The position numbers were made by a program, and so were the translations under genes. A stretch of 64,000 bases of DNA, from positions 1 to 64,000 of the forward strand of contig JAMKCH010084880.1 of the NCBI GenBank assembly GCA_023653785.1, written 5' to 3'. The first letter of the stretch is position 1; each line of letters starts with the position of its first letter. Below, in pieces: positions 23,901 to 36,320 of this stretch. The notes beneath the pieces are model-generated. The model worked only from the letters and a program-made list of their open reading frames with translations, had not been told where the DNA came from and made no database searches. Source of the DNA: Ophioderma brevispina (lineage: Eukaryota; Echinodermata; Ophiuroidea; Amphilepidida; Ophiodermatidae).

Positions 23901-26493
23901 ACCTTCTGAATGGTTCTCTGATTAAAGGTCATCACATCCATAATAACATGATGATGGCTCCTTAGTAACCAATCAAATGAATGTGCACCTTTAAGCTTTT
24001 CATACCATGTTTCCGATTGGATCTGAACTCTATAACCTTATATGAACAACCACCAAATGCCTGGAGAGATTGAGTGAGTTTGTAGTGTGTGTGGTGTGGG
24101 GGGGGGGGGGGGGGTAACACTGCTATTGTATGCACGACTGTATTGCATAAAAATGTATGCATACAATCCCATAAGCAGTACTTATGGTATTGTATGACTG
24201 TATGGATAAAATATGTAGTACTATACACGAAAAATGCTGATGATGATATAGTCTTGAATATGAACAGTGTTTTTTTCCTTCCTGCTTTAAAAATGAAACA
24301 TAAGACTAATTTCAAGCTGTAACACATTTGGTGTACACACAGTGCAAGTAATGCCTGTATCAAAATTGTCGACAAATCAAGCGTGAACTTCCGAAAATTA
24401 ATATTTCAAAAAATAAAAATATTACAATATTTTTTTAGCATTTGCACTCCATCCTGCTTTGCTATGCAGCAGCCCTGCCTGCATACATTTCTAATGCAAA
24501 GAAGCCAAGGCACAAGAGGATTTGGCCAAGGCCATGTACTGCATAGTGGATATTTAGCGCAATCATTTTTTCGCGATTTCATACAGCTACACATTAACCC
24601 CATGGGGTTAAGTATTTTTCCGCAGGATTTTTACAATCATCAGGTACAAAGTTAATGTAACATGAAATCACAAACCCCAATTGCAACACTATCCGTTCTA
24701 TGCTCCTCAATTTACCCCTAAAGCAGCTTTATTTCATAGTCCCTTAGCTCTTAAGAAGATAGCCTTTGCACATAAGACTGTTAAATCACACACTCTTCAC
24801 ACATCCTAACTATCAACACAACCGAAAATTCACCATCTTGCCTTCTTCCTCCTTTTTCCAAGGCTACCCGCTACCTTTCTCCCTTGGCATGAGCTGGGAG
24901 ACCTTTGAGATAGCAGAAAATATTCTTGAGTATCCATTAGTTACCCTGACCGCTACCTTTTTGAATGTTAACCGTAATGAGTAACATATTCGATACAGGA
25001 AGACACAAATTAAGTTTTTGAAGTGTTTTGAAATATTATATGGCCTTGGGTTTTCGTTTATTACTGTAATTCCTGTATTATTCATACTTCCAACCTGTGT
25101 GAGTTTTTTTGTAAAAGAACAAGTACATGGAATGCTTATGTCTTGGACTTGTTTTTAGCTGTTCTTTAACTCTGTTTATTGTTTTTGTGTCCTAGATCAC
25201 ATTGAATTGCAGATTTACATTTTACTTGTAAGAAGGAAATTGCCCATGATCCATGACTTCGAACATAATTTGCTTATGATTATGGGTGTATCAACCAAGG
25301 CCATTGCTCTGTTTGGTATTTTTTTCTTGTTTTACATGAACAGCTTATCTAATGCTCAAATACTGACTGTAAGAAAATAATGGATATAAGATAAGTGGAA
25401 TTAGTTTTACTCGAAGTAATCAAAGTCAAACAAACCGATTTCCAAAATGGCTGCAGAAAAATTACAACATCATGAAATTTTACAAATTGTCCTTATTTTT
25501 CTGTAACTTTTCTTCTAAGTGATCTGTTGCACTCAAGTTGCAGGAAAAGTTTGTGAGCATGTGCATGGGCACATGGCGCTTCCATTAACGCACTATAACA
25601 GGATAACATTATGTCTTACCTCTCCAGCTGTTTGGTTTTTATTAACACAGGCGCACATGCCACGCTTTTTCCCCTTGTATTGCAATAAAAGGGCTGCATT
25701 ACAAAACCGTTTTGGCAAGGACTATTGAAAAAAAAGCCATTCTGAGATCCTCAGGATTGAAAATTCGCATAGAGCGAGCTAGGCCTATCTGGCCAGCAGA
25801 AAAAAGGACTGAAAATTTTCATTGGTGACACTAACTGCCAGGCAGGCAATTAGTCTCATGTATTTTCTCTCTCCTGAAAGCGAACCAAATTTGGCAGTGT
25901 TCCAAGCAAAGGTCACCCATCATGTCAAAAACTGGAAAGCTACTAGTATTTTTTAGATTGGTTAAGTGGGAATTTTTGGTCAGCAATATTTTAAAGTAGA
26001 TTGATTTTACGAAAAATGGCATCGCCACCTTTTAAAGATGTGATTAGTACTGTCATCACTACAGGAGAAATGTTCCACTTTACACATCCACATCTGTTAG
26101 ATTTTAATCTAAGCTGTTGGAGGATTCTTTTGCAAGTCATTTAAGGGAAATTTAAACCAATACGACAAAATGTTTTTGTTCTTTTTAAATCAACTCCCTT
26201 GGCCATTTTCAATTTCATCTAAAGATGAAAGTTATAGGGTATTCTAGGATGAGGAGAGAATTGCTTTTATTTTTGATGTTACCCATGAATAACACAATGT
26301 CATTTGTGAATGGACATCCATCACAAGAGGAATTATTAACATTATCCCAATAATACATTGTGTTTAGAATATGGTTCCAAGGCACCTGTATACAAGCACA
26401 AGGCTAAATTATGTTTTGTACATTTCATTTTTAAAGGTGCATTTTCTGGATCTTTGGCATGTAGGTAATGCAACCTGCGTATGGTATATAATA
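20911..26493. other. Long AT-rich stretch, no gene seen
   Basis: Small simple repeats only: an (A)nT array at about 22877-22909 and a 17-base G run at 24098-24114. A slightly GC-richer patch at 21540-21710 includes TGCTGGGTCAGC (21615-21626), resembling a Maf recognition element, and TGTTTAC, a forkhead-like word. Both are short enough to be chance. Frames at 21746-22082, 23962-24375 and 24383-24655 overlap others in opposite registers and are not called. Confidence 0.4.
24098..24114 (+). repeat. Poly-G tract (17 G)
   Basis: Uninterrupted G run preceded by a GTGTGTGGTGTG stretch. Confidence 0.9.
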
Positions 26494-26845
26494 CAGTACA
26501 ATAACTGTATCATATCAATACAAGACTACATCCACCGTGTGGCACTCCCAATACAGTACTGAATGTTGCAGTACTGTTAAATAGGTAGAATACAGTACAA
26601 CCATTATCCAGTATACAGTACTGAATACAAACTACAAGGTTTCATACATACTACGTAGGAGTACAGTCATCATACACAGTCATAAGTTTCATTACAATAT
26701 ACAGTACAAGGTCAGTCCATCTTATACAATGCAGTGTGAATTGCAGTACTTAATACAGTTAAGAGTAAAAGACATCATATAGAGAACAAGTGCAGTAGCA
26801 TAGGTAATAGTACAGTATGTTATGTACAGTACATGTATGGAAGGT
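26494..26845. repeat. Cluster of TACAGTAC-like words
   Basis: The word (A)TACAGTA(C) or its close variants occurs roughly a dozen times in 350 bases with irregular spacing, for example at about 26494, 26550, 26591, 26616, 26699, 26811 and 26824. This is not a strict tandem array. It may be an ancient decayed satellite. Confidence 0.5.
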
Positions 26846-27234
26846 ACAAAATATTAAATGTGTTGGTTGGTTAAATCCTCTCGTGAATCATGACTTGCCT
26901 ATCATTCAGATGATCCCAAATTTACCTTTGTGTGATGGGGATGGGTGTATCTAAACCATATCTCAATGTGCTTTGGTTTCTCCCAAATCCTTGGGGTAAG
27001 TTTATGCAAGTGACAGGCTCCTATATCAGTAGAGAACACAATGCACATAAATCGGAACAAACCATGTCGAACATTAAGAACTATTTAATTGTCTTTTGCA
27101 ATGGCTAATTTGGTAATTGGCGGTGGCCAACTTGCCAATTTGTTAATTCTCACCTTCCCCGGGTTCAAACTAATGATCAAACTCATTCCATCAAAAATAT
27201 TTCCAGTAAATGTCTAAACAAATTGCAAAACACA

Positions 27235-27385
27235 TGCACTACACACACACCACACATGCACACGCACACATCACATGCACCGCATGGCCATGCCCCGACG
27301 CATGCACATGCACACACGATTCATTCACACGCATGCATCGCATGCATGCATGCATGCATGCACACACACCCACACCTGTACACGT
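27235..27385. repeat. CACA/GCATGCAT microsatellite
   Basis: Degenerate (CA)n and (ATGC)n, with a pure GCATGCATGCATGCATGCAT core near 27341-27360. Several overlapping open frames here are repeat translations. Confidence 0.9.
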
Positions 27386-28599
27386 ACCACACAAACAAAT
27401 CTCAAGCCAACACTGTCATTTTGTATCATAACCTGTATGAAAAATTTTATAGCATTCCAAATTTTTATGAATACGGTTGTCATAGAAATTTCCCCCTGTT
27501 CGGTATTTCTTTATGCGAGTTGCATTTTGCATGATCATGTGACAGTCAATGATTATGTAGAGCTCGTGACATTTCATTTCTCTTCTCTATTGCAATTTCA
27601 ACTTAATATAATAGATGTGAAATGGGGGGATGAGAATGACGGTAATCTAGCCGGCCTCTCGTGTTTCCGTGTTTTCTACAGAAGCTGTGTGCAATATAAA
27701 CTGTGGTTTACTGTGTGAAAAGATTCAATGTGAAATGGCCAGCAAAGGGCCCTTAGGTAGTAAGCAAGTTTGAGGAATGAGGATTGAACTAATGGTAATT
27801 GTTATTACCCTAAAGAATTTAGATGAATTCTGGACAGTGTAGCTGTAGTGCACAATACTTACTATTCAAATAATAATATAATTTATATTGTTGTGGTTGC
27901 AATAATCCCAGGCCTAATTTTTAAATTAATATGTAATTGATATTGTTGTGGACATAAATTTCTTTGAGCAATATCCATATAATTTGATTATGTGCATTTC
28001 ACTTTCCTTTAATTTTTTTTATTAGTTATACTCTGTGGATCTTAACCCTTTAACAACTGCAGGCCAAATATAGTCGTGTCAGAAATCAAGATTGTTCATT
28101 TTGCCTTCCCCAATTCAAAATTATGCATTTCCATGCCATGGAATAGAAATCAGCATGAAAGTACACTCAAACAAGTCCAATCAAGCCTATTCTTAGCTCA
28201 GTGGTTTTGAGATGCTTCCCAAAATTTACTACGGTCATTAGGGAAGCTATCTCAAAACCAACTGATTTGTGTGTTATAACCTATAGAGAATCTACCAGAG
28301 TTAAAGGGTTCCATGCATGGCATTACACTCTCCCTTTGGTATGATCAGCAAATTTTCTGTTTAATAAGGTTCATAAAACAAAATTGTCTTCCACTATTTG
28401 TGACCCATTTTCAGCAATGTGACAATTTTCCTTAATTTTAGCCAAAAAAAAAGAAAACGCGTAAAAAAAAAAATAGGTTTGTCAATATAGTGGGGCCTTT
28501 TTGTGATCCCTCCCTATCATGCCCCTGATTTGCTTCAGAAAGGTTGGAATTTTGGGTGATATTATAGACCCTGCTGACATAGGGAGGGTGGGTGGGGTT
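27386..28599. other. No gene seen
   Basis: AT-rich with no recognisable frame. GGTTTTGAGATGCTTCCC (about 28203-28220) and GGGAAGCTATCTCAAAACC (about 28241-28259) form an imperfect hairpin. Confidence 0.4.
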
Positions 28600-28672
28600 G
28601 GATGGGTTAGTGAGTGAGTGAGTGCGAGTGAATGTGAGTGAGTGTGAGTGAATGTGAGTAAAATGTGAGTGA
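28600..28672 (+). repeat. GTGA/GTGAGT simple repeat
   Basis: Degenerate tandem (GTGAGTGA)n with AATGTGAGT variants. Confidence 0.85.
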
Positions 28673-29029
28673 GCAAGAAATTGTATACCTAGACATATTC
28701 TTCTGCCAAAGAGTTTATACATTTATAACCCTGTTCTGTGCAAGGTGGAATGTGACCCCATTCTTTTCCATTATATTTCTCCACATTTGTCAGAGGAGAG
28801 GCCTCCATGTTGTGCCAAAATACACTATAGCCTGATAGTTATTTACCATAGGGTTGCATTATGACCTGTTCGTTTTCCTAGTTTATTCAATGTACTTTAT
28901 CAAAGGTAATGTTTCATCTTAATAGTGAACACACTATATCCCACTATGGATAATATGCGCTTACAATACAGTAGCTTTTGTGGGACATTCAATACCAATA
29001 TTTAAAAAAAACATAAAGATCATCATCAT

Positions 29030-29054
29030 AAAAAAAAAAAAAAAAAAAAAAAAA
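29030..29054 (+). repeat. Poly-A tract (25 A)
   Basis: 25 consecutive A, preceded by ATCATCATCATA. No retroposon body could be defined upstream. Confidence 0.9.
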
Positions 29055-30494
29055 CAATTACATGAAATTGATGCAGGGTTTTATGGTATCTTTGCAACCA
29101 GAATGAAGAAAGGTGTGTCCCTCATTTGGCACTTTGTGCAATGTGTTTTTCCCCCCATCATTACCCCCCCCCTTCAAAGCGGGGCCCCTCATTTTTTTTG
29201 CCTCTCGCTTTTCTCTTGCTCTCCACTCTCCTCCTCGCATCGGAGAGTAACCAATTTTGCTCAAGACGCTGCAAATCCCTCTGCACTCCGCCATTCTTGG
29301 TTGTGGTTTTCCTGCCCATATGCGGTATTGTAATACACTCCTAAAAGCAATCCGTCAACCACAGACGAGGTATTCTTCCCTTGCGCAATAAAATGTTGAC
29401 TTTATCATTTTTCAGCTTTTCATTGTCATGTTCACATCAGGCATTTTTTGTGCGTTATGAAGTGGACTGTCATTTTTAATTTAATGGGCGTATTGATGTA
29501 TCGGGGCAACTCGCATTTGTGTTTTATGAGTTGTTACTATTTTGGTTTTCATATTTTTTTACACACACAATTTGCATTTGACTGTCTATTGTATAAAGCC
29601 ATTAATCAAAAGATATGGAAGGGAATACATCATAAGTTCTATACTGATATTAACCTTGACCTTTCCTACATTAAATCTACACTCCTGGATTTCCTCTGTA
29701 TTCATCATGCAAGTGCACAACCTGTGTTAATTACTTTACAACACAAGAGTAAAAGAATAGTACCTATAATCGTAAAGGGGAAAAACCCAGTATCGCATGA
29801 CATTTAAATTTGCATGACTCAATTTCAACCAAATATGAGGCAACCATCAACCCAGATGACATCTTATCCGTCGAGTTTCACGTATACGACACATGAATGG
29901 TAAAACAACCTGCCTGTATTTAATCGGTGATCCCTGTTCATGAGAAGAAAAAAATAGTTGACGGATCCCATGCAAGGAGCTAGGCATCTAAAAAAAAATA
30001 CAAACTGAGTTAGGAAAGGGAAAAGCCCCGTAATAAGCACGTTGCATGGGTTCATAAGGACACGAATGCCTGGCAGGCCTCAATATTATATTCCCCTTTA
30101 TTGATGAGAGTGAGAAGCAAAACTGGGTGGTACCCGTCGTCTTCGGGTCAGGCCAGTTAGGGTTAAGGTAATTCGTGACAAGAGTTTGGTTGTAAATCCT
30201 TTCTTGGAAAGGTTCTGTGCAGGATTTTTGGCTGAATCCAGAGTATTAGCAATTTGGTGTTGTTTATTATTCGTTTAGAGGCCAAAGATTGATAAATTTT
30301 CTTGACCCAAAAGTATATAAACACCTGTTATGACATTAAAACAATATACGGGATTTAGTTGCTTCACGTTCATTTTTATATGTGAAATGACCATATGGGA
30401 ATTATACAATACACTCCCTTCCTGAAATGTGTAGAATAGAAGGAAATTGGATTTTTTTTTTATAGAATGGGTGACATGATAAGTTTACTCAAAG
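29055..30494. other. No gene seen; C-rich patch
   Basis: A pyrimidine-rich, slightly GC-rich patch at about 29150-29300 carries overlapping frames on both strands. A 119-codon plus-strand frame at 29448-29807 has no recognised motif and no support. Confidence 0.4.
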
Positions 30495-30840
30495 TTAAAG
30501 GTGCATTTCGTGATTTCAGCACCTTCTGTTTTATTCATTGATCACTAGATATCCTTGAGAAAAGCTTATTCTCAAAATTTGAGCTGATCCCGATCTTGCA
30601 GTTTTGTGTTATGAGCAATTACTCGTTTCCCACGGTCCCATAGGCTACTGTGCTGTAATTTCTGTCCGTTTACGGACAGAAAATACAAAATTGCAAATTT
30701 CTTACAGATGCGACCGAATTTGCATGTAAGATTGGGCACACATGGATTACTAAGGCTAACGGTTCAGATGATATAAAAATCTCGACATTTTTAAGGTAAA
30801 TCAGGGGGACGAGGCAGTGGATCACGAAATGCCTCTTTAA
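30495..30840. mobile_element. MITE, TTAA-ended, family 'GCATTTCGTGAT', copy 2
   Basis: 346 bp, colinear with 17641-17983 over its whole length and in the same orientation. Differences are scattered substitutions, for example in the segment after CCCGATCTTGC. Ends are TTAAAGGTGCATTTCGTGAT and ATCACGAAATGCCTCTTTAA. Confidence 0.85.
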
Positions 30841-31058
30841 AACAATGTCCTAGTGCAAATTTATTATAAACTTAGTGAACTCATATATGCAGTACTTGCA
30901 GGAGGAGTTAGCTAGCCATTTATAGCTGTACCCAGCAGAATCACTCAGCTATGCCTCACTCACCATGTTGCACTTACTTACTCTCAAACATTTTTGTGAC
31001 ATTATAGAGTTTCAAGTTTGGAAGCTGTAGCATGAAAGCTGTATACTCTGTCCAGCTC

Positions 31059-31185
31059 GAAGTATGAAGTAGCGACGCGGGCGTGTACATTGAACCGACT
31101 TTCAGCGCGCGTGTAGGTAAAGCACAAGCGCACTGCAACTGAAAGGCGGCACTGGGTGGACGCGTGCGTCGCCACTTCATACTTC
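31059..31185. repeat. GC-rich 127-base imperfect hairpin
   Basis: GAAGTATGAAGTAGCGACGC (31059-31078) pairs with GCGTCGCCACTTCATACTTC (31166-31185) with one mismatch; further pairing continues inward (GACTTTCAG with CTGAAAGG). The block is markedly GC-richer than its surroundings. It could be a fold-back transposon or a structured RNA precursor. Overlapping minus-strand frames read through the arms. Confidence 0.65.
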
Positions 31186-31597
31186 AGACAAGACAAAGTA
31201 GAGTAGGTTTTATGTGGTCCAAAAATGTGATGTGTGTCTGTCTGCCTCTTATGGTGTTCCAGATGATGCTTACTATTAAAGTGATCTTTTTGTGCAAGTA
31301 ATTTTTTTGTGATCTTTCATTTGAAAGGATTTTTTTACTATTTTTTAAAGCAAAATAACTACTGTATATATCTTACTTTCATGCCCAGATACATTACAGT
31401 AATATTTTTTGTATGTTATTAAGTTCACATTGACTTTGTGGTACACAAAATGTGTGAAAATTAATGCAGCCCAAATTGTGAATTCTGACCTATAAGGTGG
31501 ACCAGGCGATCTTCAACCCTGTCCAGTGGCTCAGCCAATTAAAGTTAAGATTTAATATAATAAGCCTTAGGCCCCCTATGTATAATGACCTGAATCT

Positions 31598-31737
31598 GGA
31601 TATTTAGTCTGGATGAAATATTTTATTTGAAAGAAATCTTCAAAATATTGAAGTGATTATCTACACTATTTTCGATTTAGTTTACACACAGTATTCTTTC
31701 CAAGGGTTAATGCACTAAAACACAAGCACTTAATTTA
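31598..31737 (+). repeat. Direct repeat, left copy
   Basis: About 135 bases from GGATGAAATATTTT to CACAAGCACTTAATT. Almost the same sequence recurs at 32155-32287, identical over ACACTATTTTCGATTTAGTT and onward. The two copies bracket the CGGTATCGG element. Confidence 0.85.
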
Positions 31738-32154
31738 GAGAATAACCAATACGATCGGTATTTCTGAAATCGGGCTGACTATGACCTTATCGGTATCGGA
31801 TCGGTATCGGCAAAATTCTAATTTTTTTACCGATTTTCTATACCGATTAAATTATTATCAAAGAGGTCCAAACTTGAATTAAAATTGTTCCAAACTGATG
31901 GCCAAACGGTGAAAATAATCGAAAATGAAAATTTATTATTTTATGTACAGAAGAGTGTGTATCATGTTGTTCCTAACTTACTATTTCGCCGTTTTAGTGG
32001 TTTACCTAAATTGATCTGCTACTTTCTGGCAGCTTTTTGCTGTCGAAAACGGCGATAATAACACCAAAAAAAATACACAGAAAAATCTGAATCGGAATGA
32101 ACCGATTTTGAAATTTTAAAATCCGTAATCGGTATAACAGATATTAGGGTGATC
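31738..32154. repeat. CGGTATCGG-type dispersed repeat, copy 1
   Basis: Begins with CCAATACGATCGGTATT, contains a tight TCGGTATCGGATCGGTATCG array, and ends with ATCGGTATAAC..GGGTGATCGGAT. Related words in similar order occur at 49195-49625. Palindromic CCGAT/ATCGG words at both ends suggest a DNA-element origin. Confidence 0.5.
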
Positions 32155-32287
32155 GGATAGTTAGGATGAAATATTTTTGTTGAAAGTCCCCAAAAATATT
32201 GAAGTGATTATGTACACTATTTTCGATTTAGTTTACACACAGTATTCTTTCCAAGGGTTAATGCACTAAAACACAAGCACTTAATTA
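32155..32287 (+). repeat. Direct repeat, right copy
   Basis: Second copy of the 31598-31737 repeat. It is too long for a target duplication, so the pair reflects a local duplication with a period of about 555 bases or a secondary rearrangement. Confidence 0.85.
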
Positions 32288-33315
32288 CATCAAACTAAAT
32301 GTTAAATTCAAGTTTTTATCTTTTGAGTATTTTTGGTGAATGTCTTTAATTCAAACACAAACAAAATGATATTCGAAAATCTCACAGTGATCCTTTGCTT
32401 TACATTGCTTTCATCTACATTCAAAATGCATTAAAATATATAACCAAATTATTCTCCTTTTTTCAACCAAAATCAACTAGTTGTTTGTTACTTAGAAATC
32501 CACAGAATGAGAACTCCCTCGAGTAGGCCAGGATGCATTTCTTTCTTTTTAATCCTTTCCAATTACCCTCGAGTAGGCAAGACAATAAAGGGAACAATAC
32601 TCCAACTAAGGCCTCACAGGGAGCACACAACTATTTTAACCGTTTAATATTGCAGGAATTGTTAGCGTTTTCTTCTCAAAGTCATTGTGAGAACCAACCG
32701 AATAAAAATTGCAAAGCCCGGCTTGACATACAAGACGACTCGGATCGACTGAATGGGACACTTGAGAGTTTGATGAATCAACGTTTCCAAGATGGCACGG
32801 TCGACAATCAGGCCATCTTATCTTGTCTTCCGATCTTCCTTGCCCATCGAAAAGCGTTTGTTCAATCATACTCTTTGGGGAGAAACTTCATTCAACTGAC
32901 ATCGCTTGTGTTTTTTTGTATTTTGGGGTTTACGTGACATTGGAGTGTTTTAGTAGTTCAGTCAGTTTGAAACGTGGATTAATCATGAACTCCTTTGTTG
33001 TTGTTGTAGTTGTTGTGTGTGTGTTTTTACTTAAAATGTTTCACTTGAAACCTTTTAACATCACATCGATCATATGAGGATACATCAAAAATTATTTCAT
33101 TAAGGATTTACCACATTTACTTTAGGCTTTTTCCTGGGAATGAACATGGATGAAAAATTGAAAGGTTTTTTTTTGAGTTTTGCACCAGCTTCAGGAGCAG
33201 GCTACAAATATTGATCGCATTGTTGCATCGGCTGCACATATGATATTTTTAATATTCGCTCGGTATTTTATGTAACAGTTAGGATCTTGACAAAAGATTA
33301 AACATTTTAAATGTG
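32288..33315. other. No gene called; weak frame at 32533-32937
   Basis: The plus-strand frame at 32533-32937 (134 codons) overlaps a 77-codon minus-strand frame and a slightly GC-richer patch. It starts within a duplicated CTCGAGTAGGC word (32517 and 32569) and has no motif I recognise. I regard it as a chance frame with a small possibility of an exon. Confidence 0.3.
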
Positions 33316-33680
33316 TTAAAGTCTGACTCAGAGATTTTTGAAATATATTTTTTGTGTATTTATTGAAAATAGTCAACTAGAGCTAAAGATAGTCACCTAA
33401 AATGATCAATTCCAAAGTTTGAGATGTATCGGATTTTTCGTTTGTATGCAGTAAACATTTATGTGTAGTATACAGTGCCATAGGATACTGTGTATAACTA
33501 AATTTCCGGATCCGGAAATTTATAACAAATTTGTGATTTTCTATATGAAGGACTTCGATTTGAGCTTAGCTATTTCACACAGTGTTTAGTATATGGACAA
33601 GCATTATGAATATGCAAAAAACACAATTTATTTGAAAATTGAGGGCGCCCTCCTCGGAAAATCTCTGAGTCAGCCTTTAA
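33316..33680. mobile_element. MITE, TTAA-ended, family 'CTGACTCAGAGATTTT', copy 1
   Basis: 365 bp. Ends TTAAAGTCTGACTCAGAGAT and ATCTCTGAGTCAGCCTTTAA are inverted repeats. The interior has a palindromic TTTCCGGATCCGGAAA. It matches 39298-39609 in inverted orientation (the segment around TATATGAAGGACTTCGATTT). Confidence 0.82.
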
Positions 33681-33735
33681 GTACAGGGAAGCACAGGTTT
33701 GCTGCTGAGAATTGTGTGATTGATTTAAAGTTTAA

Positions 33736-33750
33736 CCCCCCCCCCCCCCC
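33736..33750 (+). repeat. Poly-C tract (15 C)
   Basis: Uninterrupted run of 15 C. Confidence 0.92.
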
Positions 33751-35485
33751 GATTTATTATGATTACTTGTTTTAGAGAAAGGTTTCTCACCCCTATAGTA
33801 CATTGTCTCTGGTGTCATGAAAAATATATATGTTTTTAAAACACCTTGTCCAAAAATTACTGACTAAACAAGTTAAAATTAGCAAGGTGATAAATGTATA
33901 TAAGGAATTTATTTTCATCCATATATATTTTTTATGAAGGTATGTGTACATGTCATCTTAGCTCTATTTCCAGTGATTGTGGTGTATTTCATGCAATGCG
34001 TATTATGCTGGACTGGAGTGGAATAAACACCCAAATGCCACATATGGAGTTGTTGTGCTTGGATTATTATTACCATACCCAGAAAAATGAAAGAAAAATC
34101 TGACTAAGTGGGAATGAAACAAAATATGGTGATTATATGCACTTACTATATTCTTCATTTGAATTATGCAAATAAAACCATTCTTTGAGGTGATTGGATG
34201 AAATTGTCACGAGAAAGAAATTTCTAGTGCATCTTTGTGAGAAAATGAGCAAACCCTTAGCAATAACAGTACATTAGATATTAAGAAAATAACATTTGAA
34301 AAAAAGCACTCTTAAGGTGACATTTAAATGATTTGCAAAGCCAGGGTCACATAACTGTTTACCTGTAAACAAATTTCAATACATTTGGTTTTTACCTAGC
34401 CTTGCACAGCGGCACGGAGCCACCCAACACTGGGCACGACACATCAGTGTGGACTAGCAAGTAACCCTGGCTTGCATCAAATAACATCCAGCTAGGCTTC
34501 CTATTGAAGGGTTACCCCCAAATCCCCATGTCATTGGAAAAGACTGTGCATCCTCCAGGTCATCCTTATCCTCCTGCTGAAAATTACAAAACAACTCGGG
34601 TCTTAGACCGCAAAACCTACGACGGAGGAACGTCTGCTGCGGTTTGCGTATGAGTAGACGTTTACTACGCCTGATGCTACTTCACTGCCTGTTAATCATT
34701 TGTGTGCGAGTTGGAAAAGAAAAGGCATCAAACAGATTTAAATTTTGGAGGATTCTTAGAATTATTTTAAAGAAGTATTTATATTTAGCGTTAAGTTAAC
34801 GGGGTCAGTGATATTAAACATTGATTGAGATGACGGTCTTTCAAAGCATTTAATTAACAGAATCAAAAAACACATATAGGCAAGATTGAGCTTGGATTTG
34901 TCAAGGAAAAACTATACCTCAGTGCAACAGACATCCCAGTGTTTAACCCCATGTATACGGCCTGCCCATTGGTCACATTTAGCTTAATGAATTTTTTGAG
35001 CCCCTCATGAAGCTGGTAACATGGTTTGTAAGGGCTGAAGAGTGCTTATAGCTTGAAATATTACAAGCTTATAATGTTAAACTGTTGTTGAAATTAATTA
35101 AGATGTATTAGCCATCAGAAAGGCTGATTAAAGCGGTGCGCACGGGTTAAGAGGGGGATTCTCATCCCAGTCTTCATCTTGGCGCATTCGTTCGTGCGAT
35201 AAACAAGTAATTGAGGAAGATAAAATCTGTGTTACCTGCCTCCAGAAGATGAGATCTGATTGGAAGTGCTGAAGAATATTGCATTTTCTTCTCCTTCTTT
35301 CAGCTTTGTTTCCCGCATTATTTTTCCAAGTTCTCCACTGCCTAGCACGAAATAATCAAACTTAGCGGTGGTTATATAGAGAACCAAATATTATTACAAT
35401 TACGACATTGGCGTCTAAAATAATCTTTTTCTTGACAAAACAATTTCACTTTTTTCAGTTGTTCATAGATGAGATAACATGATTT
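33751..35485. other. No gene seen
   Basis: AAGCCAGGGTCAC (about 34339-34351) has a near-inverted partner GTAACCCTGGCTT at about 34461-34473, a possible small fold-back. A GC-richer patch at 34600-34680 has short self-complementary words but no recognised RNA. Confidence 0.35.
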
Positions 35486-36320
35486 TTACTTGGATTTTTC
35501 TGCACTTCTATAAATGGAACAAGTGAGTGTAAGAGGTGATAAGGTTCTGGGATGTGAAATATTGCTTAATTTCTCAAAACACAAACAACATTTAGGAAAA
35601 CTATATTGGGATGTTAGAGGAGGGAAAAAATGAATATTTACTATATAATATTTTTCTTGGAGGAAGTTGTTTAATCCTGCGGGATATGAATTCGGGTTAT
35701 CAGCCACCACATCCTTCACCATGCAGTTTATAGTTGAGGCTACACAATTCATAGGGTGGTGGCACAATTCTTTCCATCCTGTCATTAATTTTACCAGGTT
35801 GACTAGACCGAGTTTTTTTATGATTTTTGTCAGAAGTCCGCAACCTTTATGAGAACTTGCAGGGAAGATGCTGCAATAGACCATTTTAGGAGGATTTTAA
35901 TGAAATGCGATGATTTATGCATTACAGTCCAGATTAAAAAAAGATCACCCACAGGTTCTGGCAATTCTATTGTGTTTGACCATGCAGTTTGCGTTAAATG
36001 CGCTGCATCAATTGAAGTGGTACTGTTAGTGGCAAAGCATCTGGTTAGTGATTGTTGGGTCTTGGTTTCGTTAACTGCATGCGATACCCTTGTAAACTAA
36101 TTTTTCGAAGACTGCCAATCAGCGGCTGAAAGGTCCTAACATTAGTGAGTTGAAAGACGGGAACAATCACAACACTACATCCTACAGGACTGGCCGTGCT
36201 GGTGAAATCATTAAGGGTGGGAAGTGGTATACCTTGTTTAGAACAAGTAGGTCTCTGGAGTGCATATTTAGCCTTTTTTTGGCAAGTCACATGATCACTT
36301 TTGAGCCAGTATAAGTCCAC
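35486..36320 (-). pseudogene. Possible decayed coding block, unrecognised
   Basis: Three minus-strand frames of about 90 to 132 codons chain together: 36045-36320, then about 35830-36100 in another register, then 35486-35884. Together they cover the interval with few stops. The words TKIIKKLGLVNLVKL and LPEPVGDLFLIW look protein-like. No start, splice site or family could be assigned. Plus-strand frames are also open here, so part of this may simply be stop-poor DNA. Confidence 0.25.

Noticed and set aside
24383..24655. 90-codon plus-strand frame
   Set aside because: Overlapped by an open minus-strand frame, no recognisable motif, AT-rich texture.
29448..29807. 119-codon plus-strand frame
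   Set aside because: A second register is also open, the composition is AT-driven and no family is recognisable.
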